A DNA stretch of 64,000 nucleotides. Origin: Sphingoaurantiacus capsulatus (GTDB taxonomy: Bacteria > Pseudomonadota > Alphaproteobacteria > Sphingomonadales > Sphingomonadaceae). Where the stretch lies: contig NZ_JBHRXV010000004.1 in NCBI RefSeq assembly GCF_042648405.1, forward strand, positions 310,001 to 374,000, read 5' to 3'. Below the pieces are notes generated by a model. The model saw nothing but the letters and a program-made list of their open reading frames with translations, made no database searches and was not told where the DNA came from. Shown here piece by piece: positions 18,053 to 27,287 of this stretch. Position 1 is the stretch's first letter. The number at the start of each line of letters is the position of its first letter. Both the position numbers and the translations under genes were made by a program.

Positions 18053-19918
18053 CTAGCGGCGTGCCACTTTCCGGCCACCGATACCGCGGTCTTCCTCGAA
18101 GAGCTGCGCGAGCTGTTCGACCATCGTGCCGCCCAGTTGCTCGGCGTCCATGATGGTGACGGCGCTCTTGTAGTAGCGGGTGACGTCGTGGCCGATGCCG
18201 ATGGCGATCAGCTCGACCGGCGACTTGCCCTCGATCCAGCCGATCACCTGGCGCAGGTGGCGCTCGAGATAATTGCCGCTGTTCACCGACAGCGTCGAAT
18301 CGTCGACCGGCGCGCCATCGGAGATCACCATGAGGATGCGGCGATCCTCCGGGCGGCCGAGCAGCCGCCGGTGCGCCCACATCAGCGCCTCGCCGTCGAT
18401 ATTCTCCTTCAGGAGCCCCTCGCGCATCATCAGCCCGAGGTTCTTGCGCGCGCGGCGCCATGGCGCGTCGGCGGTCTTGTAGACGATGTGGCGGAGGTCG
18501 TTGAGGCGACCGGGCTTCGCCGGGCGGCCCTCGGCGAGCCAGCGCTCGCGCGCCTGCCCACCCTTCCACGCGCGCGTCGTGAAGCCGAGGATCTCGACCT
18601 TCACCGCGCAGCGTTCGAGCGTGCGGGCGAGGATGTCGGCGCAGATCGCGGCGATCGAGATCGGGCGCCCGCGCATCGAGCCCGAATTGTCGATGAGCAG
18701 CGTCACGACGGTGTCGCGGAAATCGGTGTCGCGCTCGGCCTTGTAGGAGAGCGCGTGCATCGGGTTGGCGACGATGCGCGACAGGCGCGCGGCATCGAGC
18801 TGGCCTTCCTCCTGATCGAAGTCCCAGGCGCGGTTCTGCTGCGCCATCAGCCGGCGCTGCAGCCGGTTCGCGAGCTTGGTGACCGCGCCCTGCAGATGGG
18901 TGAGCTGCTGGTCGAGATAGGCGCGCAGCCGCGTCAGTTCCTCGGCGTCGCACAGCTCTTCGGCACCGACGATCTCGTCGAACTTGTCGGTGAAGGCGCG
19001 GTAGTCGAAGTCGGGCGGCAGGTCCGACATCGGCTGGTTCGGGCGCCAGGGGGTCATCCCCTCCTCGCCTTCCTCGCCCATCTCGGCGTCGGACATCATG
19101 TCCGAGTCCATTTCGGCCTGCTTGGTCGAGCCTTCGTCGCCGGCCTCGTCGCTTTCCTCGGCGCGCGTCTCGGTATCCGACTCGGCGCCGCCGGATTCGT
19201 CATCGCTGTCGTCGTCGCCGTCGCTCGGCTTTTCCTCGTCCGATTCGTCCTGCTGCTCCGAATCGTCCTGCTCGGGCTCCTCGCCAATGTCCTCGGTCAG
19301 GCCGAGGTCGGAGAGGACGCGGCGCAGCATCGCGCTGAACGCCTGCTGGTCGTCGATGCGGTCGGTCAGCGCGTCGAGATGGCTGCCGGCCTTCTCCTCG
19401 ATGCGCGCGCAGATCATTTCCAGCGCCGGCGCGGCGGCGGCGGGCGGCAGCTCGCCGGTCAGCCGCTCGCGCACCATCAGCGCCAGCGCGGTCGCGAGCG
19501 GCACCTCCGCCTCGGTACGGGCGCGGGCGATCGGGTCGGCCTTGATCCGCGCCTCGGTCATCCGGCTGAGGTTGGTGGCGACGCCCGCCATCGCGCGCGC
19601 GCCGATCGCCTCGATACGCGCCTGCTCGACGGCGTTGTGGATGTCGCGCGGCAGGCCGGCAGGCGGCTGGTCGGCCAAATGGCGCTTGGGGTCATGGTGA
19701 CGCTGGCGCAGCGCGAAGGCGTCGGCCCAGCCGCGCGCCTCGGCGACCTGTTCGGGCGGCAGGTTGCGCGCCGGCTGCGGCACGCGCGCCTGTTTGCCGC
19801 TCATCCCCGGCTTGTCGGCGGTGTAGCTGAGCTCCGCCTCGCGCTCATGGCCTAGCGCCCGCAAGGTCGCGGCAAGTGCCTGCCGGAAGTCTTCGATGGG
19901 ATTTTCGGGGCCGGCCAT
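18053..19918 (-). CDS. cobT: Cobaltochelatase subunit CobT
   Basis: A 621-residue protein. The N-terminal helical region (MAGPENPIEDFRQALAATLR) precedes an unusually acidic linker (about residues 205-285, rich in D, E and S). The C-terminal von Willebrand factor A domain has the MIDAS motif DNSGSMRG and MVISDGAPVDDSTL. CobT works with CobS as the chaperone-like pair of the aerobic CobNST cobaltochelatase, which inserts cobalt into hydrogenobyrinic acid diamide. CobN is not in this window. A lipoprotein gene separates cobT from cobS. Confidence 0.97.
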   Translation of the reverse strand: MAGPENPIEDFRQALAATLRALGHEREAELSYTADKPGMSGKQARVPQPARNLPPEQVAEARGWADAFALRQRHHDPKRHLADQPPAGLPRDIHNAVEQARIEAIGARAMAGVATNLSRMTEARIKADPIARARTEAEVPLATALALMVRERLTGELPPAAAAPALEMICARIEEKAGSHLDALTDRIDDQQAFSAMLRRVLSDLGLTEDIGEEPEQDDSEQQDESDEEKPSDGDDDSDDESGGAESDTETRAEESDEAGDEGSTKQAEMDSDMMSDAEMGEEGEEGMTPWRPNQPMSDLPPDFDYRAFTDKFDEIVGAEELCDAEELTRLRAYLDQQLTHLQGAVTKLANRLQRRLMAQQNRAWDFDQEEGQLDAARLSRIVANPMHALSYKAERDTDFRDTVVTLLIDNSGSMRGRPISIAAICADILARTLERCAVKVEILGFTTRAWKGGQARERWLAEGRPAKPGRLNDLRHIVYKTADAPWRRARKNLGLMMREGLLKENIDGEALMWAHRRLLGRPEDRRILMVISDGAPVDDSTLSVNSGNYLERHLRQVIGWIEGKSPVELIAIGIGHDVTRYYKSAVTIMDAEQLGGTMVEQLAQLFEEDRGIGGRKVARR

Positions 19919-19995
19919 GAACTCGGACTAGGTCCGCCTCCAGTTAGTTTCAGCCACCGCACCTGAGTGGCGTAGGTGTGAATCTCGCCACAACC

Positions 19996-20757
19996 TTAGC
20001 GAGACGGACGCTCTTCGCCCGAACGATAGTCGATGTTTACGGAACAGGAGCGATTGCCTCGCCCCAGCGTGATCAAATGGGAGAACACAGTCACGTATGG
20101 GCCGCTGCCCCACTCTGTGATGGGTCGATCGCTATCAAGTGGCACACTGTCAGGGCGATGCGTTCGCATCGGTGTGGTTACGTAGTCGTCGTCAGCAACC
20201 TGCAAGCCGTATCGATACGCGTTGCCCGCTGCCGTTTTCGCTACCACCTTTTTCCAGCCCCTTTCCTCACCGTCCACACCAGGGCGCTCCCGCCAGTAGT
20301 CGATGGGTCCGTAGGTGCTGCTAATCCGGTCTATCGTGCGCTCGAGAATGTCGAGGCACTGGCTTTTTGTAACCTCTCCCTCCTCGTCAAAATCGAGCGC
20401 CACGGAGATTAGCTTTCCCCGTGCGTTGAACGTCAGATTGGGAGAAAACGCGATGCCGTCGATCAATGGGAGGTATGTTTCCCGATCATCGGAGACGAGA
20501 TAACAGCCTTTAGTCGCCATCTCCGGCCGACATTCAACGAATGACACCGCATTCCACTCCACGTCGGAGCGCGCGGTGACGGCCTCATCAAATGACATGC
20601 CGAATTTATAGTCTTCCCAGCCCGTCACCGATGCGGGGCGCGGCGCCGCGACAACCTCCTGCCGCTTCTCCTGTTGCGGCGCTTCAGGTGAGCAGCCCGC
20701 AACTATCCCGGCCATCAGACCGGCGCAAATCGATACTCGCGCCGTGGCAGGAATCAC
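19996..20757 (-). CDS. Predicted lipoprotein of unknown function coupled to cobS
   Basis: A 253-residue predicted lipoprotein. The GTG at 20757 overlaps the TGA of cobS as GTGA, so it is probably translated by coupling. The signal peptide VIPATARVSICAGLMAGIVAGC ends in the lipobox VAGC. The mature part contains a WEDYKFGMSFDEA segment and several cysteines (FVECRPEMATKGCYL, KSQCLDILERT). No known domain is recognised. The local base composition is less GC-rich than in cobS and cobT, so it may be a later insertion. It is followed by a 77-base gap before cobT with no other gene. Confidence 0.8.
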   Translation of the reverse strand: MIPATARVSICAGLMAGIVAGCSPEAPQQEKRQEVVAAPRPASVTGWEDYKFGMSFDEAVTARSDVEWNAVSFVECRPEMATKGCYLVSDDRETYLPLIDGIAFSPNLTFNARGKLISVALDFDEEGEVTKSQCLDILERTIDRISSTYGPIDYWRERPGVDGEERGWKKVVAKTAAGNAYRYGLQVADDDYVTTPMRTHRPDSVPLDSDRPITEWGSGPYVTVFSHLITLGRGNRSCSVNIDYRSGEERPSR

Positions 20758-21755
20758 CTCTTGGCCTTCGCGGTGACGCTCTCCGGCAGATCCTCGCCGA
20801 ACACCCGCTGGTAATATTCCGCCACCAGCGACCGCTCCGCCTCGTCGCACTTGTTGAGGAAGGAGACGCGGAAGGCGAAGCCGAGGTTGCCGCCGAAGAT
20901 CGCCGCATTCTGCGCCCAGGTGAGCACGGTGCGCGGGCTCATCACCGTCGAGATGTCGCCGGCGACGAAGCCCTGCCGGGTCATGTCGGCGATCTTGACC
21001 ATGTTGGCGATGGTCTTGCGGTCGAGATTCGGCGCCTTCTTCGAGACGATGTCGGTCTCGGTCTCGGCCGGCAGATAGTTGAGCGTGGTGACGATCGACC
21101 AGCGGTCCATCTGGCCCTGATTGATCTGCTGCGTGCCGTGATAGAGCCCGGTCGTGTCGCCCAAGCCCACGGTGTTCGCGGTGGCGAACAGCCGGAAATA
21201 GGGGTTCGGGCGGATGACGCGGTTCTGGTCGAGCAGGGTCAGCTTGCCCTCGACCTCCAGCACGCGCTGGATGACGAACATCACGTCGGGGCGGCCGGCG
21301 TCATATTCGTCGAAGACCAGCGCGGTCGGCGTCTGCAGCGCCCAGGGCAGCAGGCCTTCGCGGAATTCGGTGACCTGCTTGCCCTCGCGCAGCACGATCG
21401 CGTCCTTGCCGACGAGGTCGATGCGGCTGATGTGGCTGTCGAGGTTGATGCGCACGCACGGCCAGTTGAGGCGCGCCGCGACCTGCTCGATGTGCGTCGA
21501 CTTGCCGGTGCCGTGATAGCCCTGGATCATCACGCGGCGGTTGAAGGCGAAGCCCGCGAGGATCGCCATCGTGGTGTCGGCGTCGAACACATAGGTGTCG
21601 TCGCGATCGGGCACACGCTCGTCGGCGACCGAGAAGGCCGGCACCTGCCAGTCGATGTCGAGGCCGAACACCTCGCGCGCATCGACGGTCGTGTCCGGCG
21701 CGGACAGCACCGTCGTCGCATGCGGATCGATGTCGGGACGCGAATTGGTAGCCAA
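20754..21755 (-). CDS. cobS: Cobaltochelatase subunit CobS
   Basis: A 333-residue AAA+ ATPase. The Walker A motif is GYHGTGKST at 79-87; the Walker B region is ALVFDEYDAGRPDV, followed by the sensor-like FRLFATANTVGLGDTTGLYHG. The family N-terminus and the C-terminal CDEAERSLVAEYYQRVFGEDLPES match CobS. The start is a TTG at 21755 with GGGAG upstream. With CobT it forms the ATPase ring that activates CobN. It starts 13 bases downstream of the J-domain gene on the same strand. Confidence 0.97.
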   Translation of the reverse strand: MATNSRPDIDPHATTVLSAPDTTVDAREVFGLDIDWQVPAFSVADERVPDRDDTYVFDADTTMAILAGFAFNRRVMIQGYHGTGKSTHIEQVAARLNWPCVRINLDSHISRIDLVGKDAIVLREGKQVTEFREGLLPWALQTPTALVFDEYDAGRPDVMFVIQRVLEVEGKLTLLDQNRVIRPNPYFRLFATANTVGLGDTTGLYHGTQQINQGQMDRWSIVTTLNYLPAETETDIVSKKAPNLDRKTIANMVKIADMTRQGFVAGDISTVMSPRTVLTWAQNAAIFGGNLGFAFRVSFLNKCDEAERSLVAEYYQRVFGEDLPESVTAKAKR

Positions 21756-21768
21756 GATTCAGGACTCC

Positions 21769-22359
21769 CTAGGCGAAGGCGGGCGCGGACTTGAGGTGCG
21801 TATAGGCATCGATCACGTCCTGCAACTGCCGCTCGTGCGTCCGGTCGCCGCCGTTCGCATCGGGGTGGTAGCGCCTGACAAGCTCGGTGTACCGCCGCCG
21901 GATATCGGCGAGGCTCGCCTCGTCGTCGAGCCGCAAAACCGACAGGGCCTCGCGATCCTTCGCCCTGAGTACCCGCCCGTTCTTCGCGGTCGCCCGCGCG
22001 AAGCTGCCGGCGCCGTAGCGGCCCGACAGGATGTCGAGCGGGTCCTGCACATCGCCGCGGGCGTAGGCGTTCGAGGCGAAGCCGCGGGTCTTGCGCTCCC
22101 ACGAGGGGTGCGGCGACTGGGCGGCGGCGATCTCGTCGGCGGTCATGCCCTGGAAGAAATTATAGCCGGCGTTGAACTCGCGGACATGATCGAGGCAGAA
22201 CCAGCGCCACGCGCGGGGACCGTCGCCCGGCGCCCCATCGCGGGACGGCGCGCGGAATTCGCCGGCCTCCTTGCAGCCGGGCGCACCGCAGGGCGTGGGC
22301 TCGTCATGTTCGACGCGGCCGTGAAAACGGCTGCCGCGCTTGAATCTAGGCTCAGTCAT
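21769..22359 (-). CDS. J-domain (DnaJ-class) molecular chaperone
   Basis: A 196-residue protein with the J domain at the C-terminus (residues 134-193), HPD at 165-167. The N-terminal half has a C24-x4-C29 pair and C55-x2-H58, which could bind zinc. This layout is the one found beside cobS and bolA in alphaproteobacteria. GAGAGGACA precedes the ATG at 22359. It likely stimulates a DnaK ATPase on specific clients. The divergent bolA gene starts 45 bases away. Confidence 0.92.
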   Translation of the reverse strand: MTEPRFKRGSRFHGRVEHDEPTPCGAPGCKEAGEFRAPSRDGAPGDGPRAWRWFCLDHVREFNAGYNFFQGMTADEIAAAQSPHPSWERKTRGFASNAYARGDVQDPLDILSGRYGAGSFARATAKNGRVLRAKDREALSVLRLDDEASLADIRRRYTELVRRYHPDANGGDRTHERQLQDVIDAYTHLKSAPAFA

Positions 22360-22403
22360 TGTCCTCTCTATATAGGCGACAGGCTTCAACGCAGGAGAGC
22401 GCA
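22360..22403. promoter_or_regulatory. Divergent promoter region between the J-domain gene and bolA
   Basis: The 44-base gap holds GGAG-type ribosome-binding sites for both genes at its ends and a central TATATAGG box. It must carry the promoter for at least one of the genes. Confidence 0.5.
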
Positions 22404-22682
22404 ATGGGACGCGTGGCAGAGGAAATCGACCGGCGCATTCGGGCAGCGCTTTCGCCCGACCGGCTGGAGATCGTCGACGACAGCTCGAAGCATGCGGGCC
22501 ATGCCGGCCACCGCGGCGACGATGCCGAAAGCCATTTTACCGTGCGGCTGACCAGCGCGGCCTTCACCGGCCAGAACCGGTTAGCCCGGCAGCGGGCGGT
22601 GTATACAGCATTGGGCGACCTCATTGCGCCCGACCGCATCCACGCTCTATCCATCGAGGCGAGAGCGCCGGGCGAGTCCTGA
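22404..22682 (+). CDS. bolA: BolA family protein
   Basis: A 92-residue BolA-fold protein. The core H-A-GH...ESHFTVRLTSAAFTGQNRLARQRAVYTALGDLI contains the ESHF and R-Q-R-xVY-L family positions. BolA proteins partner with monothiol glutaredoxins in iron-sulfur homeostasis. The start at 22404 has GGAG 6 bases upstream; a longer frame from 22359 is not used because it overlaps the divergent J-domain gene start. The neighbouring J-domain and cobST genes fit the conserved alphaproteobacterial gene order. Confidence 0.94.
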   Translation: MGRVAEEIDRRIRAALSPDRLEIVDDSSKHAGHAGHRGDDAESHFTVRLTSAAFTGQNRLARQRAVYTALGDLIAPDRIHALSIEARAPGES

Positions 22683-22708
22683 ACCGGCGCCCGCCCCAGG
22701 GAGTCTTC

Positions 22709-23989
22709 ATGCGCCACCTCGCCCTTCTCGCCGCCGCGCTGCTCGCGACGACTGCGCCCGCCGCTTACGCCCAGACCGCGCCGCAGAAGGTGGCGAAGGT
22801 GATGAGCAGCGGCGGCTACAAGGCCGCGATCGCCCACCTCGACGCCGAGCATGAGCGGATCGTCGAGGAGATCATCACGCTGACCGAGATTCCGGCGCCG
22901 CCGTTCAAGGAGAAGGCGCGCGCCGAAGCCTATATGGCGATGCTGAAGGCCGCCGGGCTGACCGACGTCGAGATGGACGCCGAGGGCAATGTGATGGGTC
23001 TGCGCCGCGGCACCGGCAAGGCCGGCCGCCCGCTGGTGATGATCGCCGCGCACCTCGACACGGTGTTCCCGGAGGGCACGCCGATCAAGGTGAAGCGCGA
23101 GGGCACCAGGTTGCTGGCGCCGGGCATCGGCGACGACACGCGCAGCCTCGCGGTGCTGCTCGGCTACGTCCGTGCGATGAACGCGGCGAAGATCGCCACC
23201 GACAAGGATATCCTGTTCGTCGGCAACGTCGGCGAGGAAGGGCCGGGCGACCTGCGCGGCGTCCGCTACCTGTTCACCAAGGGCAAGTACAAGGACCGCA
23301 TCGACAGCTTCTTCTCGATGGACGGCACGTCGGCGGCGCGGGTCGTCAACGGCGGCGTCGGATCGAAGCGCTACCGCGTCACCTTCAAGGGGCCGGGCGG
23401 CCACAGCTATGGCGCCTTCGGCCTCGTCAATCCGATGGTGGCGATGTCGGCGGCGGTCACCGACTTCTACAAGATTGCGGTGCCGGCCGAGCCGAAAACC
23501 ACCTATGCCGCGAGCGTCACCGGCGGCGGCACCTCGGTCAACTCGATCCCCGATGCGACCTGGATGGAATTCGACATGCGCTCGGTCAGCAAGGATGAGC
23601 TGGCCAAGCTCGAGAAGCGCTTCCTCGAGATCATGCCGGCGGCGGCCGAGGCGGAGAACGCCGCGCGCTCGACCCGCGAGGGCAAGATCGTCGCCGAGCT
23701 GAAGATGATCGGCGACCGGCCGGCGGGCACGACGCCCGAGACCGCGCCGCTCGTCCAGATCGCGTCGGCGGCGGTGAGCGCGCATGGCCTGAAGCCCGAC
23801 CTCGGCGCGTCGTCGACCGACGCCAACATGCCGATGTCGCTCGGCATCCCCGGCATCACCATCGGCTCGGGCGGCAGCGGCGGCCGCGCTCATTCGCTCG
23901 ACGAATGGATCGACGTCGAGAAGGGGTCGAGCCTGAAGGGCATGACCATCGGCCTCACCATGCTGCTGGCAACCGCCGGGCTGAAGTAG
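22709..23989 (+). CDS. M20-family metallopeptidase, secreted
   Basis: A 426-residue protein with signal peptide (MRHLALLAAALLATTAPAAYAQ). The dinuclear zinc site is complete in pattern: AAHLDTVFPEG, PGIGDDTRSLAVLL, NVGEEGPGDLRG, and the C-terminal GRAHSLDEW. A dimerisation domain (KGPGGHSYGAFGLVNP) sits in the middle. The pattern is nearest to tripeptide-aminopeptidase or dipeptidase members of M20. It starts 26 bases after bolA, with GGGAG upstream, and may be co-transcribed with it. Confidence 0.92.
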   Translation: MRHLALLAAALLATTAPAAYAQTAPQKVAKVMSSGGYKAAIAHLDAEHERIVEEIITLTEIPAPPFKEKARAEAYMAMLKAAGLTDVEMDAEGNVMGLRRGTGKAGRPLVMIAAHLDTVFPEGTPIKVKREGTRLLAPGIGDDTRSLAVLLGYVRAMNAAKIATDKDILFVGNVGEEGPGDLRGVRYLFTKGKYKDRIDSFFSMDGTSAARVVNGGVGSKRYRVTFKGPGGHSYGAFGLVNPMVAMSAAVTDFYKIAVPAEPKTTYAASVTGGGTSVNSIPDATWMEFDMRSVSKDELAKLEKRFLEIMPAAAEAENAARSTREGKIVAELKMIGDRPAGTTPETAPLVQIASAAVSAHGLKPDLGASSTDANMPMSLGIPGITIGSGGSGGRAHSLDEWIDVEKGSSLKGMTIGLTMLLATAGLK

Positions 23990-24004
23990 CCGTTACCCCC
24001 GCCC

Positions 24005-24036
24005 GGTACGCTTCGCCCTAGAAGGCGAAGCGTACC
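24005..24036. terminator. Bidirectional terminator-like hairpin at convergent gene ends
   Basis: A perfect 13-bp stem GGTACGCTTCGCC / GGCGAAGCGTACC with a 6-base loop containing the autotransporter stop codon. The right arm is the last coding part of the autotransporter gene. No U-tract follows. Confidence 0.6.
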
Positions 24037-27000
24037 GTGGCGCGCACGTCGTGCTGGCGGTAGCCGCCGTCGAACGCGGTGCCGACCTCGATGCCGAAGG
24101 CGATGTCCTCGGTCTGGCCGCGCAGCGCGAGCTGCACCATCTTCTCGCCGTCAGGCACCTCCTCGGGCGACAAAGTGAAGTCGCTGCCGCCGCTGAGGAA
24201 GCGGGCCGTGGTGCGGCCGGGGGTGCCGGCGAGGCGCTGGCGCCAGCCGGCCTTCACCTCGGGTCCCCAGCGGAAGGTGTCGCCGAAGCGCGCGCCGAGG
24301 GTCAGCGCGGCGGTGCCGGTGAGCAGCTGGCCGTCGCGGCCGTCGACGGCGAGATCGAAGCCCTCGCCACCGCCGCTCTCCCGGTAGCCCTTCTCTTTCA
24401 GGTAGACATAGTCGACCGACAGTTCAGGCCGCGCGACCAGCCAGCCGCTGCCGAGCTCGTAGGCCGCGCCGGCATGCGCGTCGCCGAGCCAGCCGGTCCA
24501 GTCGGCGGTGGCGGCGAGGTCGACGCCGGCGCCGACCAGCTTGCGGTCACTGTCGAACCAGACATGGCCGAGCGCAGCGCGGACATTGGCGCGCAGGCGC
24601 CCGATCTCGCCGCGCCAATAGGCGCCGGCCTGCGCGAACTGCATCACCACTTCCTCATCGGCGGCGGCGCCACGATCCTTGTAGGTGGTGGCGACGAAGC
24701 TGGCGGCGAGGCCGAGCGCATGGCCGTTGCCGGCGCGTTCAAGACCGGCGGCGAGGCCGAGGCCGTTGGCCTTGAAGCCCGCCGCGTCGTCGGCGTCGCG
24801 GCGCAGGTTGAACAGAATTTCCTGCCCCCAGACGGCGAGGCCGCTACCGCCCTCGACGCGGCCGACCGGCGCCGCCATCGCCGCCGACATTGCGGATGAG
24901 ATAGCGGCGGCCGACAGCAAAGAGCCGCCCGAATGGTCGGGGAGCATCTGGTTATAGAGGGCGTCGAACGCCGCCTCGTCCTCGGCGCCGAGGAAGGCCG
25001 ATTCGATGCGCGCGTCGCGGTCGAGCCGGTCGAACACCGCCGCATAGGCCTCGGCGCCCGAGCGGTTGAGGCCAAGCTCGGCCGCCGTCTTGGCGCGGAC
25101 GCCGGCGTAAAGGCTGTTGGTTGCGGCGTCGCGGCGCAGGGTGGCGGCGTAGAGATAGGGCGCGCCGGTCAGCGTCGTCGTCGCGTCGCCGAGGGTCAGC
25201 GAGCCGGCGCGGATGATCTCGAACTCGCGGGTGCCGCGCAACAGCGAGCCCAGCTCGATCTCGATCTTCGCGCCACTGGCGATGGTGGCGGCGCCGGCCA
25301 CATCGAAGCGCAGTGCGGTTGCCGCCGCCGGGTCGATCGCCACGCGCAATTGCCCTTCGGCGCCGATGCTTAGCGAGCTCAGCGCCAGGGGTGCCGTGTT
25401 GACGACGGTGAGCGAGCCCTTGCCGAGGCTGACGGCGAGCGCGCCGTCCGAATCGACCAGCTCGGCGGTCACGGTCGCACCGCCGTCGATCAGCAGTGTG
25501 TCGGCACCGGCGCCGAACGACAGCATGCCCAGATAGCTGCCGCTCAGCAGCTCGACCCGGTCGGCGCCGCTGCCCATCAGCACTTGGCCGGTCAGCGACG
25601 GCAGGTCGGCGGTCGCCGAGGCGCGGGTCTGACGGATCAGCGCGCCACTGGTGTTGGCGCGCAGATCGACGGCGACGGCGCGACCCGTGATGGCCTCGTT
25701 GCCCGCATCGAGGTCGGCGTCGTCCTTGTCGTTGGCGTCGTCGGTCGGGGTGATCTTCGCGAGGATGCGACCCGTGTTCTCGATGGTGGCGAGTGTGCCC
25801 GAGCGGTCGAGGATGGCGACGGAGTCGGCCGCCTCGCCGTTGACCGTCGCGCCGATGGTGCCGCTGTTGCGGATCGCGGTCATGGTGGCGCCCGCCTCGA
25901 TGCGCACGGCCGCGGCGCCGGCGGCGCCTTCGGTGGTGGCGACCGCGCCGATCTCGCCGCTGTTGCGCAGTTCGTCGGCCCGCGCGCCGGCGTTGAGCAG
26001 GATGCCCGTCGCCGCCGCGCCGAAGGAGGCGGCGTTGATCGTGCCGCCGATATTGTTGATGCCGCCCTCGACGCGCGTCGTCCCGCCGCCGGCCTGGCCG
26101 ATGCGAAGCGCGGTGGCAGCGACCCCGTCGTTGATGCCGAGGCCGCGAATCTGGCCTTTGTTTACGACGCCATAGGCATTGTCGCCGGTGCCGACGCGGC
26201 CGATGACGGTGGGCGCGCCGGCGCCGCCGAGGTCGAGCGCCGGGGCCGCGCCGTAGGAGGTCAGCACCGCGCTGCGCTCGTCGGCGTCGGGGACACCGTC
26301 CTTGTCCTCGTCCTTGTCGTCGGCGTTGCCGTCGACCGGCGGCTTGTCGAGGAGGATGCCGCCGCCGACGCTGCCGGCGATCCGCACCGCTGCACCGCCT
26401 TGGCGGAGATCATCGGCATCGAGCTTGGCGCGCACCGCGTCGGTGCCGCGATCCGTGCTGCGATAGCCGGTGGCGCTGATTGCGTTCTGGAGATGGACGA
26501 CGCCGCTGACGTCGCCGAGCGAGACCGCGGTCGAGCCCTCGCCGATCGCGGTGACCGAGCCGGTGAGCGCGACAATGCCCTCGACGGCGGTGGCCAGCAC
26601 GCCGACCGAACGGTCGCCGGTGACCGAGACGACGCCGGCATGGTTGAGGTTGCCGACCAGCCGCCCGTCAAGGCGGATGCCCGACGAATCATTGCCCTCG
26701 ACCGAGATCACGCCCGCCGAGCTGTTGGTGATGTTGCCGGTGACCGTCACGCCCGTATCGAGACGAATGGCGTGGCGGCCGGTCCCCTTGGCGAACGGGC
26801 CGTCGAGGTCGCCGTCCTTATCGTCGTCGGTGCCGGTGAAATCCTCCATGAGGCGCACCGTGCCGTTGTTCTCCGATCCGGCGGCGGCGGTCGTGGTGAA
26901 GCGCACGCCCACCGAGTTATCCTTGTCGTCGAGGTTGATCTCGCCGTCGTTCTTCACGTTGTTTGCGCTGTCGACGGTAACGGCCACGCCTGCTGCCGCC

Positions 27001-27167
27001 GGCTTGATCGAGCCCGCCTTTTCGATGGTGAGATCGTCGCGCGCACCGCTGGCGATGGTCGAGGTCGCAACCGGCGCGGTGGTGGCGGTCGAGATCCTGG
27101 TTTCGGCGTGCGCCGCCGCAACCTGGATGAGGGGCAACGCGGTAACGGCAAGCAACATGTAACGCAT
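24018..27167 (-). CDS. Autotransporter-like surface protein with beta-barrel domain
   Basis: A 1049-residue type V secretion protein. A signal peptide (MRYMLLAVTALPLIQVAAAHAE) precedes a long Ala/Gly/Thr-rich passenger with repeated parallel-helix-like strands (AIRLDTGVTVTGNITNSS, TAVSLGDVSGVVHLQN). Asp-rich stretches in the passenger (around residues 80, 114-122, 280-290 and 477-487, such as DDDKDGDLDG) resemble calcium-binding loops. The last 280 residues, with G-x-x-Y/W strands and a C-terminal phenylalanine, form the autotransporter barrel. The start at 27167 is preferred over an in-frame TTG six bases upstream. It probably acts in adhesion or as a surface-displayed protein; no catalytic motif was seen. 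Confidence 0.92.
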   Translation of the reverse strand: MRYMLLAVTALPLIQVAAAHAETRISTATTAPVATSTIASGARDDLTIEKAGSIKPAAAGVAVTVDSANNVKNDGEINLDDKDNSVGVRFTTTAAAGSENNGTVRLMEDFTGTDDDKDGDLDGPFAKGTGRHAIRLDTGVTVTGNITNSSAGVISVEGNDSSGIRLDGRLVGNLNHAGVVSVTGDRSVGVLATAVEGIVALTGSVTAIGEGSTAVSLGDVSGVVHLQNAISATGYRSTDRGTDAVRAKLDADDLRQGGAAVRIAGSVGGGILLDKPPVDGNADDKDEDKDGVPDADERSAVLTSYGAAPALDLGGAGAPTVIGRVGTGDNAYGVVNKGQIRGLGINDGVAATALRIGQAGGGTTRVEGGINNIGGTINAASFGAAATGILLNAGARADELRNSGEIGAVATTEGAAGAAAVRIEAGATMTAIRNSGTIGATVNGEAADSVAILDRSGTLATIENTGRILAKITPTDDANDKDDADLDAGNEAITGRAVAVDLRANTSGALIRQTRASATADLPSLTGQVLMGSGADRVELLSGSYLGMLSFGAGADTLLIDGGATVTAELVDSDGALAVSLGKGSLTVVNTAPLALSSLSIGAEGQLRVAIDPAAATALRFDVAGAATIASGAKIEIELGSLLRGTREFEIIRAGSLTLGDATTTLTGAPYLYAATLRRDAATNSLYAGVRAKTAAELGLNRSGAEAYAAVFDRLDRDARIESAFLGAEDEAAFDALYNQMLPDHSGGSLLSAAAISSAMSAAMAAPVGRVEGGSGLAVWGQEILFNLRRDADDAAGFKANGLGLAAGLERAGNGHALGLAASFVATTYKDRGAAADEEVVMQFAQAGAYWRGEIGRLRANVRAALGHVWFDSDRKLVGAGVDLAATADWTGWLGDAHAGAAYELGSGWLVARPELSVDYVYLKEKGYRESGGGEGFDLAVDGRDGQLLTGTAALTLGARFGDTFRWGPEVKAGWRQRLAGTPGRTTARFLSGGSDFTLSPEEVPDGEKMVQLALRGQTEDIAFGIEVGTAFDGGYRQHDVRATVRFAF

Positions 27168-27287
27168 GAGCAAATCCCCGCTTCGCGGCCCGGCGACAAT
27201 CGAGGCCGACTATGATTGTTTCATAGTCTAGTTATTACTGAATATCTGACATGGCAAGAGCCGCCCGCCAGCAGCGGAACGGAACGA

